Source: Alphaproteobacteria bacterium (GTDB lineage: Bacteria; Pseudomonadota; Alphaproteobacteria; Rhodobacterales; Rhodobacteraceae). From it: a stretch of DNA of 64,000 nt. The DNA is taken from contig JAUIFH010000002.1 of the NCBI GenBank assembly GCA_030429495.1, positions 248,001 to 312,000 on the forward strand. Direction: 5' to 3'. Below are positions 27,288 to 37,455 of this stretch, piece by piece (the stretch's first letter is position 1; the number at the start of each line of letters is the position of its first letter). A model generated the notes under the pieces. That model did not search any database and was not told where the DNA came from. It saw only the letters and a program-made list of their open reading frames with translations. Made by a program: the position numbers and the translations under genes.

Positions 27288-27758
27288 ATGCGGCTTGCGG
27301 TCCTCGTTGCGGCGGCGACACTGGTTCTGGACCAGTTATCGAAGGTCTTCGTCGTCCACGTGCTCGACCTCTGGTCGCGGCAGGAGATCGCGGTGCTGCC
27401 ACCGTGGTTCAATCTGCGGATGGCATGGAATCAGGGTATCAACTTCGGCCTCCTGTCGAACTCCACCGATGTCGCGCGCTGGGCGCTCATCGCTCTGGCA
27501 CTTGGCATCTCGGTCTGGGTATGGCTCTGGGTGCGGCGCGAACCGAAGCGCCCGTTCGTGCAGGTCTCGGCCGGTTTTCTGATCGGCGGGGCGCTGGGCA
27601 ATGTCGTCGACCGCGTCTTCTATGGCGCGGTCGCTGATTTTCTCAATATGGCGACGCCGTGGTTCGACAACCCCTATTCCTTCAATGTCGCCGATATCGC
27701 GATCTTCGCCGGGGCCATCGGTCTCGTCCTCTTCACCGGAGGGGAGAAGACCCCGTGA
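27288..27758 (+). CDS. lspA: Lipoprotein signal peptidase (signal peptidase II)
   Basis: A 156-residue inner-membrane aspartyl protease with four hydrophobic segments. The catalytic aspartates are in [15 protein letters not shown] and [19 protein letters not shown] is also conserved. It removes signal peptides from prolipoproteins after lipidation; several lipoproteins in this window (828-1409, 27811-28359) are likely substrates. It is between purH and a DUF3035 lipoprotein gene. Confidence 0.95.
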   Translation: MRLAVLVAAATLVLDQLSKVFVVHVLDLWSRQEIAVLPPWFNLRMAWNQGINFGLLSNSTDVARWALIALALGISVWVWLWVRREPKRPFVQVSAGFLIGGALGNVVDRVFYGAVADFLNMATPWFDNPYSFNVADIAIFAGAIGLVLFTGGEKTP

Positions 27759-27810
27759 CGCGCGCCGGGACATGCGCTAAACGAAGGCAAGGCAGGTGAG
27801 GGAGAAACCC

Positions 27811-28359
27811 ATGGCGGCAAGATTTGGCATCCACGGAATCGCGATGCTTGGCGCGGTTCTGATGCTGTCGGCCTGCGGTGGCGGCGGAAAGGAGCCGCGG
27901 CTTCTGAACATCCGCTCGCAAAGCCGCGCGCCCGACGAATTCACCGTCCTGCCGACGAAGCCCCTGCAACTGCCCGAAAATCTGGCGAGCCTGCCGGAGC
28001 CGACGCCGGGCGGTTCCAACATCACCGATCCGACACCCGAAGCCGACGCGGTTGCCGCGCTGGGCGGCAATCCGGCGGCGCTCGCGCGGACCGGTATCGC
28101 ACGCAGCAATGGCGGCCTTGTCTCCTACGCCTCGCGCTTCGGCACATCCTCCAGCATCCGCCAGACGCTCGCGGCCGAAGATCTCGAATACCGGCGCGAT
28201 AACGACGGCCGGCTGTTGGAGCGTGTCTTCAACGTCAACGTCTATTTCCGCGCCTACGCGCCGATGTCGCTTGACCAGTATGCCGAGCTTGAGCGCTGGC
28301 GCCGGGCCGGCGCGCGCACCGTTGGCGCACCGCCAGAAGGCGTCATCAGCGACAACTGA
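27811..28359 (+). CDS. DUF3035 lipoprotein
   Basis: A 182-residue predicted lipoprotein: hydrophobic N-terminus ending LMLSAC with lipidation cysteine at about residue 21, then glycines. Segments APDEFTVLPTKPLQLPENL and a C-terminal LDQYAELERWRRAG resemble DUF3035 (BamF-like) proteins of alphaproteobacteria; the BamF proteins join the outer-membrane beta-barrel assembly machine in Caulobacter, a role that is only a possibility here. The start at 27811 is preceded by GAGGGAGAAACCC. It follows lspA closely and precedes the M16 pair. Confidence 0.82.
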   Translation: MAARFGIHGIAMLGAVLMLSACGGGGKEPRLLNIRSQSRAPDEFTVLPTKPLQLPENLASLPEPTPGGSNITDPTPEADAVAALGGNPAALARTGIARSNGGLVSYASRFGTSSSIRQTLAAEDLEYRRDNDGRLLERVFNVNVYFRAYAPMSLDQYAELERWRRAGARTVGAPPEGVISDN

Positions 28360-28436
28360 TCGCATCACCTCTGCGTCACCGGGCTTGACCTTGTCGGCGG
28401 CACGGTTACCTCTGCATTGCACCGAGGGAGACCGCC

Positions 28437-29780
28437 ATGTTCCGTATCCTGCGCCGGGCCGCGTTCGCAGCACTCTTCGCCCTTCCCGCCGCGGCGGCGG
28501 AAAAGGTGACGACGTTCACGCTCGACAACGGGCTTGAAGTCGTCGTGATCGAGGATCATCGTGCGCCGGTCGTCGTCCAGATGGTCTGGTATCGCGCCGG
28601 CGCTGCCGATGAAAAACCGGGCGTATCGGGCGTTGCGCATTTTCTCGAACACCTGATGTTCAAGGGAACCGATACCGTCGCCTCGGGAGAATTGTCCAAA
28701 ACCGTCGCGGCCAATGGCGGTTCGGACAACGCCTTCACCTCTTCGGACTACACAGCCTATTTCCAGCGCATCGCCGCCGACCGGCTTGAGCTTGTCATGC
28801 GGATGGAGGCGGACCGGATGCGCAATCTGAAGCTTACCGAAGACGACTGGCGGACCGAGCGCGAGGTGATCATCGAGGAGCGCAACCAGCGCACCGACAG
28901 CGATCCGGGCGCGATCTTCAGCGAACAGCGGCGCGCCGCGCAGTATCTCAACCATCCCTACGGCACGCCGGTCATCGGCTGGCGGCAGGAGATGGAGCAC
29001 CTGACCCGGCAGGATGCGCTTGACTGGTATCGTCGCAACTACGCGCCGAACAACGCCGTGCTTGTCATCGCCGGCGACGTGACGCCGGACCGGGTCCGGG
29101 ACCTGGCTGAGACCTATTACGGCCCGCTTGCACCCAGCCCGGACATCACGGAACGCGTCCGTCCGCAGGAGCCGCCGCAACTCGCCGAACGCCGGTTGAG
29201 CTATTCCGATCCGCGTGTATCGCGGCCCTATGTCACGCGCTCCTATCTCGCGCCGGAACGCGACTCGGGCGCGCAGGAAAAGGGGGCCGCGCTGACGATC
29301 CTCGCCGATCTTCTCGGCGGCGACGGCCAGACCTCGTTCCTCGCCCGCAAGCTCCAGTTCGACAGCAAGAAGGCGATCTACACATCGGCTGGCTACGACG
29401 GTTCTTCCTACGATGATACGACCTTCAACCTCGCTGTCGTTCCCGCCGAAGGCGTGAGCCTTGCCGAGGCCGAGAAGGCGCTGGACGAGGCGATTGACGA
29501 ATTCATCGAGGGCGGCGTCGACACGGAAGCGTTTGAGCGGGTCAAGACCCGCATCCGCGCCGCGACGATCTACGGGCAGGACGACGTCAACCGGCTTGCA
29601 CGCCGCTATGGAGAGGCGCTGACGACCGGGCTGACCGTGGCCGATGTTCAGGCATGGCCCGATGTCCTTGACGCGGTGACTGAAGCGGACGTGCTCGCCG
29701 CGGCGCTCGAGGTTTTCGACCGCCGCCGGGCGGTCACCGGATGGATGATGCTGCCCGACCGGGCGGAGGTGATGCAATGA
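28437..29780 (+). CDS. M16-family zinc metallopeptidase, catalytic subunit
   Basis: A 447-residue exported protein with a signal peptide (AAFAALFALPAAAA). The inverted zinc motif HFLEH (H68, E71, H72) and the downstream EREVIIEERNQR glutamate define an active M16 peptidase. The DALDWYRRNYAPNNAVLVIAGD segment is also family-typical. Its stop overlaps the start of a second M16 gene that lacks the zinc motif, so the two probably form a heterodimeric periplasmic protease, as for mitochondrial processing peptidase and related bacterial pairs. Confidence 0.92.
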   Translation: MFRILRRAAFAALFALPAAAAEKVTTFTLDNGLEVVVIEDHRAPVVVQMVWYRAGAADEKPGVSGVAHFLEHLMFKGTDTVASGELSKTVAANGGSDNAFTSSDYTAYFQRIAADRLELVMRMEADRMRNLKLTEDDWRTEREVIIEERNQRTDSDPGAIFSEQRRAAQYLNHPYGTPVIGWRQEMEHLTRQDALDWYRRNYAPNNAVLVIAGDVTPDRVRDLAETYYGPLAPSPDITERVRPQEPPQLAERRLSYSDPRVSRPYVTRSYLAPERDSGAQEKGAALTILADLLGGDGQTSFLARKLQFDSKKAIYTSAGYDGSSYDDTTFNLAVVPAEGVSLAEAEKALDEAIDEFIEGGVDTEAFERVKTRIRAATIYGQDDVNRLARRYGEALTTGLTVADVQAWPDVLDAVTEADVLAAALEVFDRRRAVTGWMMLPDRAEVMQ

Positions 29781-31087
29781 TGCGGTTCCTTTTCGCGGCG
29801 GTCGTTGCCGTTCTTGCGGCGCTTCCCGCCGGCGCGGTCGATATCCGTGAAGTGACGTCCCCGGGCGGCATCAAGGCCTGGCTGGTCGAGGAGCATTCGA
29901 TCCCCTTCACTGCGCTCGAACTCCGCTTCAAGGGCGGCGCCAGCCTCGACCAGCCCGGCAAACGGGGCGCGACGCTCCTGATGATGGCGCTGATCGAAGA
30001 GGGGGCTGGCGACCTGGACAGCCAGGGCTTTGCTGCGGCGCGCGATTCGCTCGCGGCCGAATTTCATTTCGACGCCTACGACGACTCCGTCTCTGTGTCG
30101 GCCCGGATGCTGACGGAGAACCGCGCGGAAGCGGCGGCGCTTCTCAGAACGGCGCTGATCACCCCGCGCTTCGACGCTGAGGCCATCGAACGCGTGCGCG
30201 CGCAGGTCGCCTCCATCATCCAGTCCGACGAAACCGATCCGCATGCCATCGCCGGGCGCGCCTTCGACGAGCAGGCTTTTGGGGATCACCCTTACGGAAC
30301 CTCGCGGAACGGCACGCTTGACAGCATCGCGGCGCTTTCGCGCGCCGACCTTGTTGCCGCCCACGCCGCCAGCATGGCGAAAGACCGGGTCTATGTCTCC
30401 GCAGTCGGTGACATCACCGAGGTGGAGCTTGGCGTGCTTCTGGACGATCTGCTGGGCGACCTGCCCGAAGCCGGCGCGCCGATGCCGCCCCGGGCCGAAC
30501 TTGGGCTGACGGGTGGCGTGACGGTCATTGACTACGCGTCGCCGCAATCGGTTGTCGTTTTCGGCCATGCCGGCATCAAGCGCGACGATCCGGATTTCTT
30601 TGCCGCCTATCTCCTCAATCAGGTGCTGGGGGGATCGGGCTTTGCCGCGCGTTTGATGGACGAGGTGCGCGAGAAACGCGGCCTTACCTACGGGATCTAT
30701 ACTTACCTCGTGCCGATGGACCTGGCGGAAACCTGGCAGGGCTCCTTCTCGTCGGCGAACGCGAAAGTTGCCGAGGCGATCGACGTCGTGCGCGCCGAAT
30801 GGGCGAAAGCGGCGGCGGAAGGGGTCACGGACGCCGAGCTTGAGGCGGCCAAGACATATCTGACCGGCTCGTATCCGCTTCGCTTCGATGGCAACGGACC
30901 GATCGCCGACATCCTCGTTGGCATGCAGATCGAGGGCTTGCCGGCGAGCTATGTGAACGACCGGAACGCCTATATCGAGGCCGTGACGCCCGACGATATC
31001 AGGCGCGTTGCCGCCCGCCTGATGCAGCCGGACGCCTTGCGTTTCGTCGTTGTCGGGCAGCCGCAGGGTGTTGCCGGGACCAACTAG
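29777..31087 (+). CDS. M16-family peptidase, non-catalytic partner
   Basis: A 436-residue exported protein (signal peptide MMRFLFAAVVAVLAALPAGA). It has the M16 fold, including the C-terminal half motif QVLGGSGFAARLMDEVREKR and GLTYGIYTY, but where the partner has HFLEH this one reads LMMALIEEG, so no zinc site. The RGLTYG/glycine-rich region contributes to substrate binding in paired M16 proteases. It overlaps the catalytic subunit by 4 bases (ATGA), giving near-equal translation. Confidence 0.9.
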   Translation: MMRFLFAAVVAVLAALPAGAVDIREVTSPGGIKAWLVEEHSIPFTALELRFKGGASLDQPGKRGATLLMMALIEEGAGDLDSQGFAAARDSLAAEFHFDAYDDSVSVSARMLTENRAEAAALLRTALITPRFDAEAIERVRAQVASIIQSDETDPHAIAGRAFDEQAFGDHPYGTSRNGTLDSIAALSRADLVAAHAASMAKDRVYVSAVGDITEVELGVLLDDLLGDLPEAGAPMPPRAELGLTGGVTVIDYASPQSVVVFGHAGIKRDDPDFFAAYLLNQVLGGSGFAARLMDEVREKRGLTYGIYTYLVPMDLAETWQGSFSSANAKVAEAIDVVRAEWAKAAAEGVTDAELEAAKTYLTGSYPLRFDGNGPIADILVGMQIEGLPASYVNDRNAYIEAVTPDDIRRVAARLMQPDALRFVVVGQPQGVAGTN

Positions 31088-31187
31088 CGCAAGGCGCACG
31101 CACGACGCCGGCGCGGCAGTCGAAGCCGCTCCGGGAGACAAATGGTGAACTGGCCGAATCGGCGTTGACCATGCTAGTTGTGGTGGC

Positions 31188-33026
31188 ATGACCGTCCCGA
31201 ACCCCAAGATCGTCCCCGAACGGCCCCGGATTCGTCAACTCGACGAAGCCGCCGTGAACCGTATCGCGGCCGGTGAAGTGGTCGAGCGGCCGGCTTCGGC
31301 GGTCAAGGAACTCGTGGAGAATTCCCTTGATGCCGGCGCTCGGCGGATCGAAGTTGCCTATGCCGATGGCGGCAAGACCCTGATCCGCGTCAGCGACGAC
31401 GGCTGCGGTATGAGCGCCGAGGACCTTCCCCTCGCGCTCGCCCGGCACGCGACCTCGAAGATCGACGGCTCGGACCTCCTGAACATCCGTTCCTTCGGTT
31501 TCCGGGGCGAGGCGCTGCCTTCGCTCGGTGCCGTGGGTCGGCTCAGGATCACCTCGCGTGCCGGGGGCAGCGAGGGTGCCGAGATCGCCGTTTCCGGCGG
31601 GCGGATGGACGCTGTGCGCCCCGCCGCGCTGTCACAGGGCACGGTGGTGGAGTTGCGCGACCTTTTCTACGCGACGCCCGCGCGGCTGAAGTTCCTGCGC
31701 TCGGATCGGGCAGAGGCGCAGGCGATCCGCGACGTCGTCCAGCGCCTCGCGATGGCGGAACCCTATGTGGGCTTCACCCTTCGCGACGCGACCGGTGGCG
31801 GCGAGGGACGGGTGATCCTGCGCGCCGATGCCGAGCAGGGGGAGCTGTTCGACGCGCTGTCGCAGCGCCTTCGCCGCCTGATCGGCAACGACTTCGCCGA
31901 CAACGCCCTGCCGATCGACGCGGAACGCGAGGGTATCCGCCTGACCGGTTTCGCGGCGCTGCCGACTTATTCGCGCGGCGCGGCGGTGGAGCAGTTCTTG
32001 TTCGTCAACGGCCGCCCGGTGCGCGACAAGCTGCTGATCGGCGCGCTGCGGGCGGGATACATGGATGTACTGAGCCGCGACCGCCACCCGGCTGCCGTCC
32101 TCAACCTGATCTGCGATCCGGAGCGGGTGGATGTGAACGTCCATCCCGCGAAGGCAGAGGTGCGCTTCCGCGACCCGGGCCTTGCGCGCGGTCTGATCGT
32201 CTCGGCGCTGCGCCATGCACTCGCCGATGCGGGGCACCGCGCCTCCTCCACCGTCGCGGGCATGACGCTGGGCGCGATGCGGCCCGAACCCGCAGCGACG
32301 GCGACGCCCCGCATCTATCAGATGGACCGGCCCTCGCAGTCCGCGCTTCGTGCCGCCTATACCGCGCAGGCCCCCCTTGCCCCGGTCTTCGCCGAAGCCA
32401 GCGCCCGGTTCGAGCTGGAGCCGGACGCGGAGGCCGATGTCACGGACAATCCGCTGGGGGCCGCCCGCGCTCAGGTGCATGAGAACTACATCATCGCGCA
32501 GACGGCGACCGGAATGGTCATCGTCGACCAGCACGCCGCGCATGAGCGCCTCGTCTACGAACGCCTCAAGCGGCAGCGTGAGGAGAACGGCGTTGCCGCG
32601 CAGGCGCTTCTGATCCCCGAAATCGTGGACCTGAGCGAAGGGGACGCGGCGCTCCTGCTTGGCCATGCCGAGGCGCTTGGCCAGCTTGGCCTGACCATCG
32701 AACCCTTCGGCGGCTCGGCTGTCGCCGTCCGTGAGACACCGGCGGTTCTGGGCGAGGTCAACGCGACGGCGCTCCTGCGCGACATTCTCGATGAGCTTGC
32801 TGATCTCGGCGACAGCCGGCGCCTGCAATCGCGGATCGACGCGGTGCTGTCGCGCATGGCCTGCCACGGCTCCATCCGCTCCGGCCGCCGGATGCGGCCG
32901 GACGAGATGAACGCGCTTTTGCGCGAGATGGAGAGAACCCCGCTTTCCGGCCAGTGCAACCACGGCCGGCCCACCTATGTCGAACTGAAACTCAGCGACA
33001 TCGAACGGCTTTTCGGACGCACATGA
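31188..33026 (+). CDS. mutL: DNA mismatch repair protein MutL
   Basis: A 612-residue GHKL ATPase. N-terminal motifs: [38 protein letters not shown] and [11 protein letters not shown]. The C-terminal domain carries the endonuclease motif [12 protein letters not shown] and the zinc-site CNHGRPT, so this MutL should nick DNA itself, as in MutH-less bacteria. It links MutS mismatch recognition to strand excision. Its stop overlaps the rmuC start (ATGA). Confidence 0.97.
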   Translation: MTVPNPKIVPERPRIRQLDEAAVNRIAAGEVVERPASAVKELVENSLDAGARRIEVAYADGGKTLIRVSDDGCGMSAEDLPLALARHATSKIDGSDLLNIRSFGFRGEALPSLGAVGRLRITSRAGGSEGAEIAVSGGRMDAVRPAALSQGTVVELRDLFYATPARLKFLRSDRAEAQAIRDVVQRLAMAEPYVGFTLRDATGGGEGRVILRADAEQGELFDALSQRLRRLIGNDFADNALPIDAEREGIRLTGFAALPTYSRGAAVEQFLFVNGRPVRDKLLIGALRAGYMDVLSRDRHPAAVLNLICDPERVDVNVHPAKAEVRFRDPGLARGLIVSALRHALADAGHRASSTVAGMTLGAMRPEPAATATPRIYQMDRPSQSALRAAYTAQAPLAPVFAEASARFELEPDAEADVTDNPLGAARAQVHENYIIAQTATGMVIVDQHAAHERLVYERLKRQREENGVAAQALLIPEIVDLSEGDAALLLGHAEALGQLGLTIEPFGGSAVAVRETPAVLGEVNATALLRDILDELADLGDSRRLQSRIDAVLSRMACHGSIRSGRRMRPDEMNALLREMERTPLSGQCNHGRPTYVELKLSDIERLFGRT

Positions 33027-34204
33027 TCACGCTTTACGGCCAGACCTACGCGCTTGACGATCCGCTCGTCCTCGCCGCCCTCGGGGGCGCGGCGCTTCTG
33101 CTGCTGCTTTTCATCATCCTGATCGTGACGCTCCGCGCCGCCTCCCGCTCGGCCCGGATGACGGAGCCGCTCGGCTACCATCTCAGCCAGCTTGGCAACC
33201 GGGTGGAGGCGTTGTCGGCCGGGCAGGAACGCCTGACCGGCGGCCTTCACCATGTGTCGGAGGCGCAGGCCGCATCGCAGACAAAGGTCCTGCAACTGAT
33301 GGAGCAGCGCCTTGCCGAAGTGTCGCGCGGCATGTCCGAAAGCCTGCAAGGCACTGCGACCCGGACGGCTCGCAGCCTGGGCGAGTTGCAACAACGGCTG
33401 GAGACGATCGACAAGGCGCAGTCGAATATCGAGAAACTTTCGGGCGACGTGCTGTCGCTGCAGGATATTCTCTCGAACAAGCAGACGCGCGGCGCTTTCG
33501 GGGAAATCCAGCTGAACGACATCGTCCGCAAGGCCATGCCACCCGACGCCTTCACCATGCAAGCGACGCTTTCCAACGGGCGGCGGGCGGACTGCCTGAT
33601 CCACCTGCCGAACCCGCCCGGCCCGATCGTCATCGACTCCAAGTTTCCGCTGGAAGCCTACGAGGCGCTCAGACGGGCCGAGAACCAGTCACAGCTGATC
33701 GAGGCGCAGCGGATGCTGCGGATTGCCGTCCGCGCCCATATCAAGGCGATTTCAGAACGCTACATCCTTGATGGCGAGACAGCCGACGGCGCGCTGATGT
33801 TCCTGCCGTCCGAGGCGGTTTATGCTGAACTGCACGCCAACTTCCCCGAACTCGTCCGCGAGGGGTTCAACGCCAAGGTCTGGATCGTCTCGCCCACGAC
33901 CTGCATGGCGACGCTGAACACGATGCGCGCTGTCTTGAAGGACGCGCGGATGCGCGAGCAGGCCGGCGCGATCCGCGCCACGCTGCGCCAGTTGCACCGG
34001 GACGTGGAACTGGTGGTAGAACGGGTTTCGAAACTCGATACTCATTTCAATCAGGCGCGAAGCGACCTTGAAGGCATCACCACCGCCGCCGAACGCGCGG
34101 GCAAGCGTGCCGCAAAACTCGACAATTTCGACTTCGAGGAACTTGAGGGGCCAGCCGAACCGCTGACCCTGGCCTCTGCCGCCCGCGTCAGGGACACGGC
34201 CTAG
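33023..34204 (+). CDS. rmuC: DNA recombination protein RmuC
   Basis: A 393-residue protein: an N-terminal membrane helix (residues about 13-36), a coiled coil (50-140) and the RmuC nuclease-like domain ([45 protein letters not shown]). RmuC limits inversions at short inverted repeats in E. coli. It overlaps mutL by 4 bases and shares a CTAG stop with the convergent gene. Confidence 0.92.
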   Translation: MITLYGQTYALDDPLVLAALGGAALLLLLFIILIVTLRAASRSARMTEPLGYHLSQLGNRVEALSAGQERLTGGLHHVSEAQAASQTKVLQLMEQRLAEVSRGMSESLQGTATRTARSLGELQQRLETIDKAQSNIEKLSGDVLSLQDILSNKQTRGAFGEIQLNDIVRKAMPPDAFTMQATLSNGRRADCLIHLPNPPGPIVIDSKFPLEAYEALRRAENQSQLIEAQRMLRIAVRAHIKAISERYILDGETADGALMFLPSEAVYAELHANFPELVREGFNAKVWIVSPTTCMATLNTMRAVLKDARMREQAGAIRATLRQLHRDVELVVERVSKLDTHFNQARSDLEGITTAAERAGKRAAKLDNFDFEELEGPAEPLTLASAARVRDTA

Positions 34205-34782
34205 GATCGCAGAAGGACCTTGGTGGAGCCAACGGCTTCGGCGATCTGGGCGTAGTGGACCATCCGCCGCTGCGAATTCTCAGCCGATCTGACCAGCAGC
34301 GTTTCCGCCTCGGCCACGACAAGACGGGCAGCGCTCATCGCAGAGCGCGCCGCATCCTTCCTGACCGCACGGACCGTTTCGCGGCCGAGTTTTGTCGCCG
34401 GGGCCGCCGTATCGAGCGATTGTTCCACGATCCGGTCAAGCTGGCGCGTCGCGTTGTTCAGGATGCTCCGCGCCTTATCGTAGTCGGGACGGTTGGATGG
34501 AACCTGCCGCGCGGCAGTCTTCAGCGTGGCGCGCAGGCAGTCGATCCGGTATTCGGCAGGCAGACGTCCACAGGCGTCGCGCCCGTCGGCGATGACCTGC
34601 ACTATCGTTGCCGTTTCCCGGTCACTGAAAACCGGCCAGAGCGCCGCGTCGGCCGTGCGGGGCATGGGGTTTTCCCCCGTAGACACCGCCGCAGCGACAG
34701 GAGCGCCCGGCATGATCAGCAGCACAGCCAGCAGCGCATATGCCGAACCCGAATAAGGTCTTGATAGCGAGGAGCAACGCAT
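34201..34782 (-). CDS. Exported protein of unknown function
   Basis: A 193-residue protein with a signal peptide (SAYALLAVLLIMPGAPVAAA). The mature part has two cysteines (RDACGRLPAEYRIDCL) and is otherwise helical and polar. I do not recognise a family. The start at 34782 is preceded by GGAGGGCGGTTG; longer starts lack one. Its TAG stop shares the palindromic CTAG with the rmuC stop. Confidence 0.65.
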   Translation of the reverse strand: MRCSSLSRPYSGSAYALLAVLLIMPGAPVAAAVSTGENPMPRTADAALWPVFSDRETATIVQVIADGRDACGRLPAEYRIDCLRATLKTAARQVPSNRPDYDKARSILNNATRQLDRIVEQSLDTAAPATKLGRETVRAVRKDAARSAMSAARLVVAEAETLLVRSAENSQRRMVHYAQIAEAVGSTKVLLRS

Positions 34783-34869
34783 CAACCGCCCTCCCATATG
34801 GCTGTTCCGATTGTGGAATACTGCGAGAGTATCATGGGTGCCGGCCATGTGGCCAGCTAGCCCTTGACG

Positions 34870-36000
34870 CTACGCCCCCTCCACCAATCGCATATACTGC
34901 GCGAGGTGCCCCACCTCCTCCAGCCACCGTCTGACCAGCCGCGGGTCATGCGGCGCCGCGTGGGCGCCGACCGGAATTTCCCGCGCCATCACCGACTCGA
35001 CCGCAAGCGCGACTGTTCCCGACACGAGCCGTGCCATGGCGGAGCCGCGCACATCGCCTTCGGCGTCGAGAACCCATGTCCGGTGCCAGACCGGCACACC
35101 GGCCTTCTCCGCCTTCAGCGAAACGCAGAGCACGACCCGGTCCGGCTCCCCCTCCGCCAGCGGATACTTTTCCCAGAGGCCGTCCGACAGCGCTTTCAGC
35201 CGGTCTTCGGGCGGGTTACCGGCCAGTTCGTCGAAGACACCCGCCCACGCCTCGGACCAGCCGTTCAGCCTGAGCGTGCCGCGCACGAATTCCTTCACCT
35301 TCCATGCCGGATCGAAGTCATAGTCCGCGATGAACGGCACAGAATCCCGGTTCGGATAGACCTCGAACGTCTCGGTCTGGCGCAGGGGGGCCGAATAGGG
35401 CCGCACCGCGTCCCATGGATGGGACACGCGCAGTTCTGAGAAATCCCGGATCGAACGGGCCGGGGTCATCAGCGCGCGCAGGACACCGAGGGGCGACCAC
35501 GAGAACTTGTAGCGGAACGCGTTGGCCTGCGCCGGCAACCCGCCGCAATAGGACGTGAACGACAGCACGTTTTCACGGTCATAGGCCTTCGACGCGCGGT
35601 AGGCAGCGACAAGATCATGCGCCATCAGGTGGTCGATGCCGGGATCGAGGCCCACCTCGTTCACGACGGTAACGCCGGCAGTGCGGGCAGGTTCGTCCAG
35701 GGCGCGCAACGCCGGCGACAGATAGCTGGAGGATACGAAGTGCGACCCCTGGGCGACGCAATGGCGGGCAAGATCGGCATGCATGTCCGCTGGCAACATT
35801 GAGACGACGATGTCGCCGGGCGCGAGCGCCTCGTCCAGCGCGCCGGGTTCCATCGCACGGATGTCATCGGTGATGTCGCCCACCGCCTCCACTGCGGCCT
35901 CTACCGGCAGGTTCCAGACCGTCACCGGATGGCCCGCAAGGATCAGGCGCCTCAGGCCCGGTCGCGCGGACAGGCCGGTGCCGCACCAGTGAATTCGCAT
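34870..36000 (-). CDS. Saccharopine dehydrogenase family protein
   Basis: A 376-residue NAD(P)-dependent protein. The N-terminus is a Rossmann-like unit (IHWCGTGLSARPGLRRLILAG), followed by conserved VSMLPADMHADLARHCV, VNEVGLDPGIDHLMAHDLV and SYCGGLPAQANAFRYKFSWSP segments of the saccharopine reductase/carboxynorspermidine dehydrogenase group. It may make or cleave a glutamate- or lysine-derived secondary amine; bacteria with the DAP pathway (dapB is present) do not need it for lysine synthesis, so a catabolic or specialised role is likely. Start ribosome binding site GGAGACGGAACG. Confidence 0.85.
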   Translation of the reverse strand: MRIHWCGTGLSARPGLRRLILAGHPVTVWNLPVEAAVEAVGDITDDIRAMEPGALDEALAPGDIVVSMLPADMHADLARHCVAQGSHFVSSSYLSPALRALDEPARTAGVTVVNEVGLDPGIDHLMAHDLVAAYRASKAYDRENVLSFTSYCGGLPAQANAFRYKFSWSPLGVLRALMTPARSIRDFSELRVSHPWDAVRPYSAPLRQTETFEVYPNRDSVPFIADYDFDPAWKVKEFVRGTLRLNGWSEAWAGVFDELAGNPPEDRLKALSDGLWEKYPLAEGEPDRVVLCVSLKAEKAGVPVWHRTWVLDAEGDVRGSAMARLVSGTVALAVESVMAREIPVGAHAAPHDPRLVRRWLEEVGHLAQYMRLVEGA

Positions 36001-36068
36001 CGTTCCGTCTCCGCTCGGGTCTTGGCGCCAGACTGCGGCCGCCAAGCCGCAGGGACAAGTCCAAAGGT

Positions 36069-36722
36069 TCAGTAGTGCGTTCGCGCCGTATGGCGATCCG
36101 GCAGGTCGAGATGCGGTGTCGCCCCGAACTGGTTGAGATGCAGCACGCCATCATGGAACGCGAAACGATGGACTGAGGTGTTCATCACCTTCAGGAACAT
36201 CCGCGCCTTCATCACCGCCTCCAGACCGAGGGCGAGCGCGCAGAGCGTTGCGATCACGCCGGTGGAGGTCACGACAACCGCGCCGGGCCCGACCTTTCCG
36301 GTATCCTCCAGCGCACCGAAGACCCGGTTGCGGAAACTGTCATAGCTTTCATGGCCGGGTCCGGCCTGACCGTTGCGCCAGAGGTCGAGAACCTGCGGCA
36401 CATGCGCGGCGAATTCTTCAGGACCGCTCGGGAACGCAATGCCGTGGCTGTCCTGAAGCGCATGGGACAGCGCGAAATAATCCAGCTCGTTCAGCCGCTC
36501 GTCCAGATGATGCGGCCGCGCGTCGAGGTTGAGCATCTCGGCTGTCTCGCGCTGCCGGCGCATCGTGCCCGAGATCACGCGGTCGAAACCACCGCAGGCG
36601 CGCAGATGTTCGCCCAGCCATTCGGCCTGTTGCCGGCCGAGCGGCGAGAGGCGGTCATAGTCCTCTTCGGTCCGGGCACCGCTATTGGCCTGCCCGTGGC
36701 GGATCAGAGTCAGTTCGGTCAT
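36069..36722 (-). CDS. Histidine phosphatase (phosphoglycerate-mutase-like) superfamily protein
   Basis: A 217-residue protein starting LTLIRHGQANS, with the phosphohistidine in RHG, plus QAEWLGEHLRAC, SGTMRRQRETAE and VVTSTGVIATLCA, the usual partner motifs. It is a phosphatase of unknown substrate. It lies 13 bases after the response regulator on the same strand and may be co-transcribed with the two-component genes. Confidence 0.87.
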   Translation of the reverse strand: MTELTLIRHGQANSGARTEEDYDRLSPLGRQQAEWLGEHLRACGGFDRVISGTMRRQRETAEMLNLDARPHHLDERLNELDYFALSHALQDSHGIAFPSGPEEFAAHVPQVLDLWRNGQAGPGHESYDSFRNRVFGALEDTGKVGPGAVVVTSTGVIATLCALALGLEAVMKARMFLKVMNTSVHRFAFHDGVLHLNQFGATPHLDLPDRHTARTHY

Positions 36723-36735
36723 GCCGGATCTTCTG

Positions 36736-37455
36736 TCAGACCCAGCGGACGTCGCCAAGGAAAATGTAGCCGGCGCCGTAGATCGTCTTGATCAAACGGG
36801 GATTCTTCGGGTCCTCGCCAAGCTTGGTCCTGAGCCGCGAGATGCGCACATCCATCGCCCGGTCGAAGCTTTCACCAGCGACACCGCCTAGGCTTTCCTG
36901 CATCTGGGCGCGGGAAATCAGCCGTTTCGGACTGTCGAGGAAGAGCCGCAGAACCTCGCCCTCGGCATGGCTGAAGGGAACCTCGCCGCCGTCCTCGCCG
37001 ATCAGGACGTAGCGGTCGAAATGCGCGGTCCAGCCCGCGAACTGCGCGGTGGCGGCGGCGGGTTCCGGCTCGCTCCGGCCCTTGCGGAGACGGGCGCGGA
37101 TGCGGGCGACAACCTCGGCCGGGTCAAAGGGCTTGATGATGTAGTCGTCTGCCCCCAGTTCCAGCCCCGTTACCCGGTCCTGCACCTGCGCCCGGCCCGA
37201 GATGATGATGATCGCCGCCCCGGATTCGAGCGCGAGGCGGTGGACCAGCGCCAGCCCGTCGCGATCGGGAAGGCCAAGATCGACCAGGCAGACATCGGGC
37301 GCGGTGCGCTTCAGCGCGGCCTCGAACTCGGTAGCGCGGGCAAAGCTGGACGTTCGAAAGCCGGCTTCTTCAAGCGCGTCCGAAAGCATGCGCCGGATCT
37401 CCGGCTCGTCATCAAGGATCGCGACATGGGAGCGGGTATCCTGCGGCGCGGTCAT
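36736..37455 (-). CDS. OmpR-family response regulator
   Basis: A 239-residue regulator. The receiver domain (1-120) has acidic pocket DDEP and phospho-acceptor in LVDLGLPDRDG, with the conserved lysine in KPFDP. The C-terminal winged-helix (135-239) has the RLISRAQMQESLGG and SRLRTKLGEDPKNPRLIKTIYGAGYIF segments of OmpR/PhoB DNA-binding domains. Its start overlaps the stop of the hybrid kinase by 4 bases, so the two form a signalling pair. The acyl-CoA-ligase/LIV-transporter operon is divergent from the kinase, so it is a plausible target (inference). Confidence 0.93.
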   Translation of the reverse strand: MTAPQDTRSHVAILDDEPEIRRMLSDALEEAGFRTSSFARATEFEAALKRTAPDVCLVDLGLPDRDGLALVHRLALESGAAIIIISGRAQVQDRVTGLELGADDYIIKPFDPAEVVARIRARLRKGRSEPEPAAATAQFAGWTAHFDRYVLIGEDGGEVPFSHAEGEVLRLFLDSPKRLISRAQMQESLGGVAGESFDRAMDVRISRLRTKLGEDPKNPRLIKTIYGAGYIFLGDVRWV

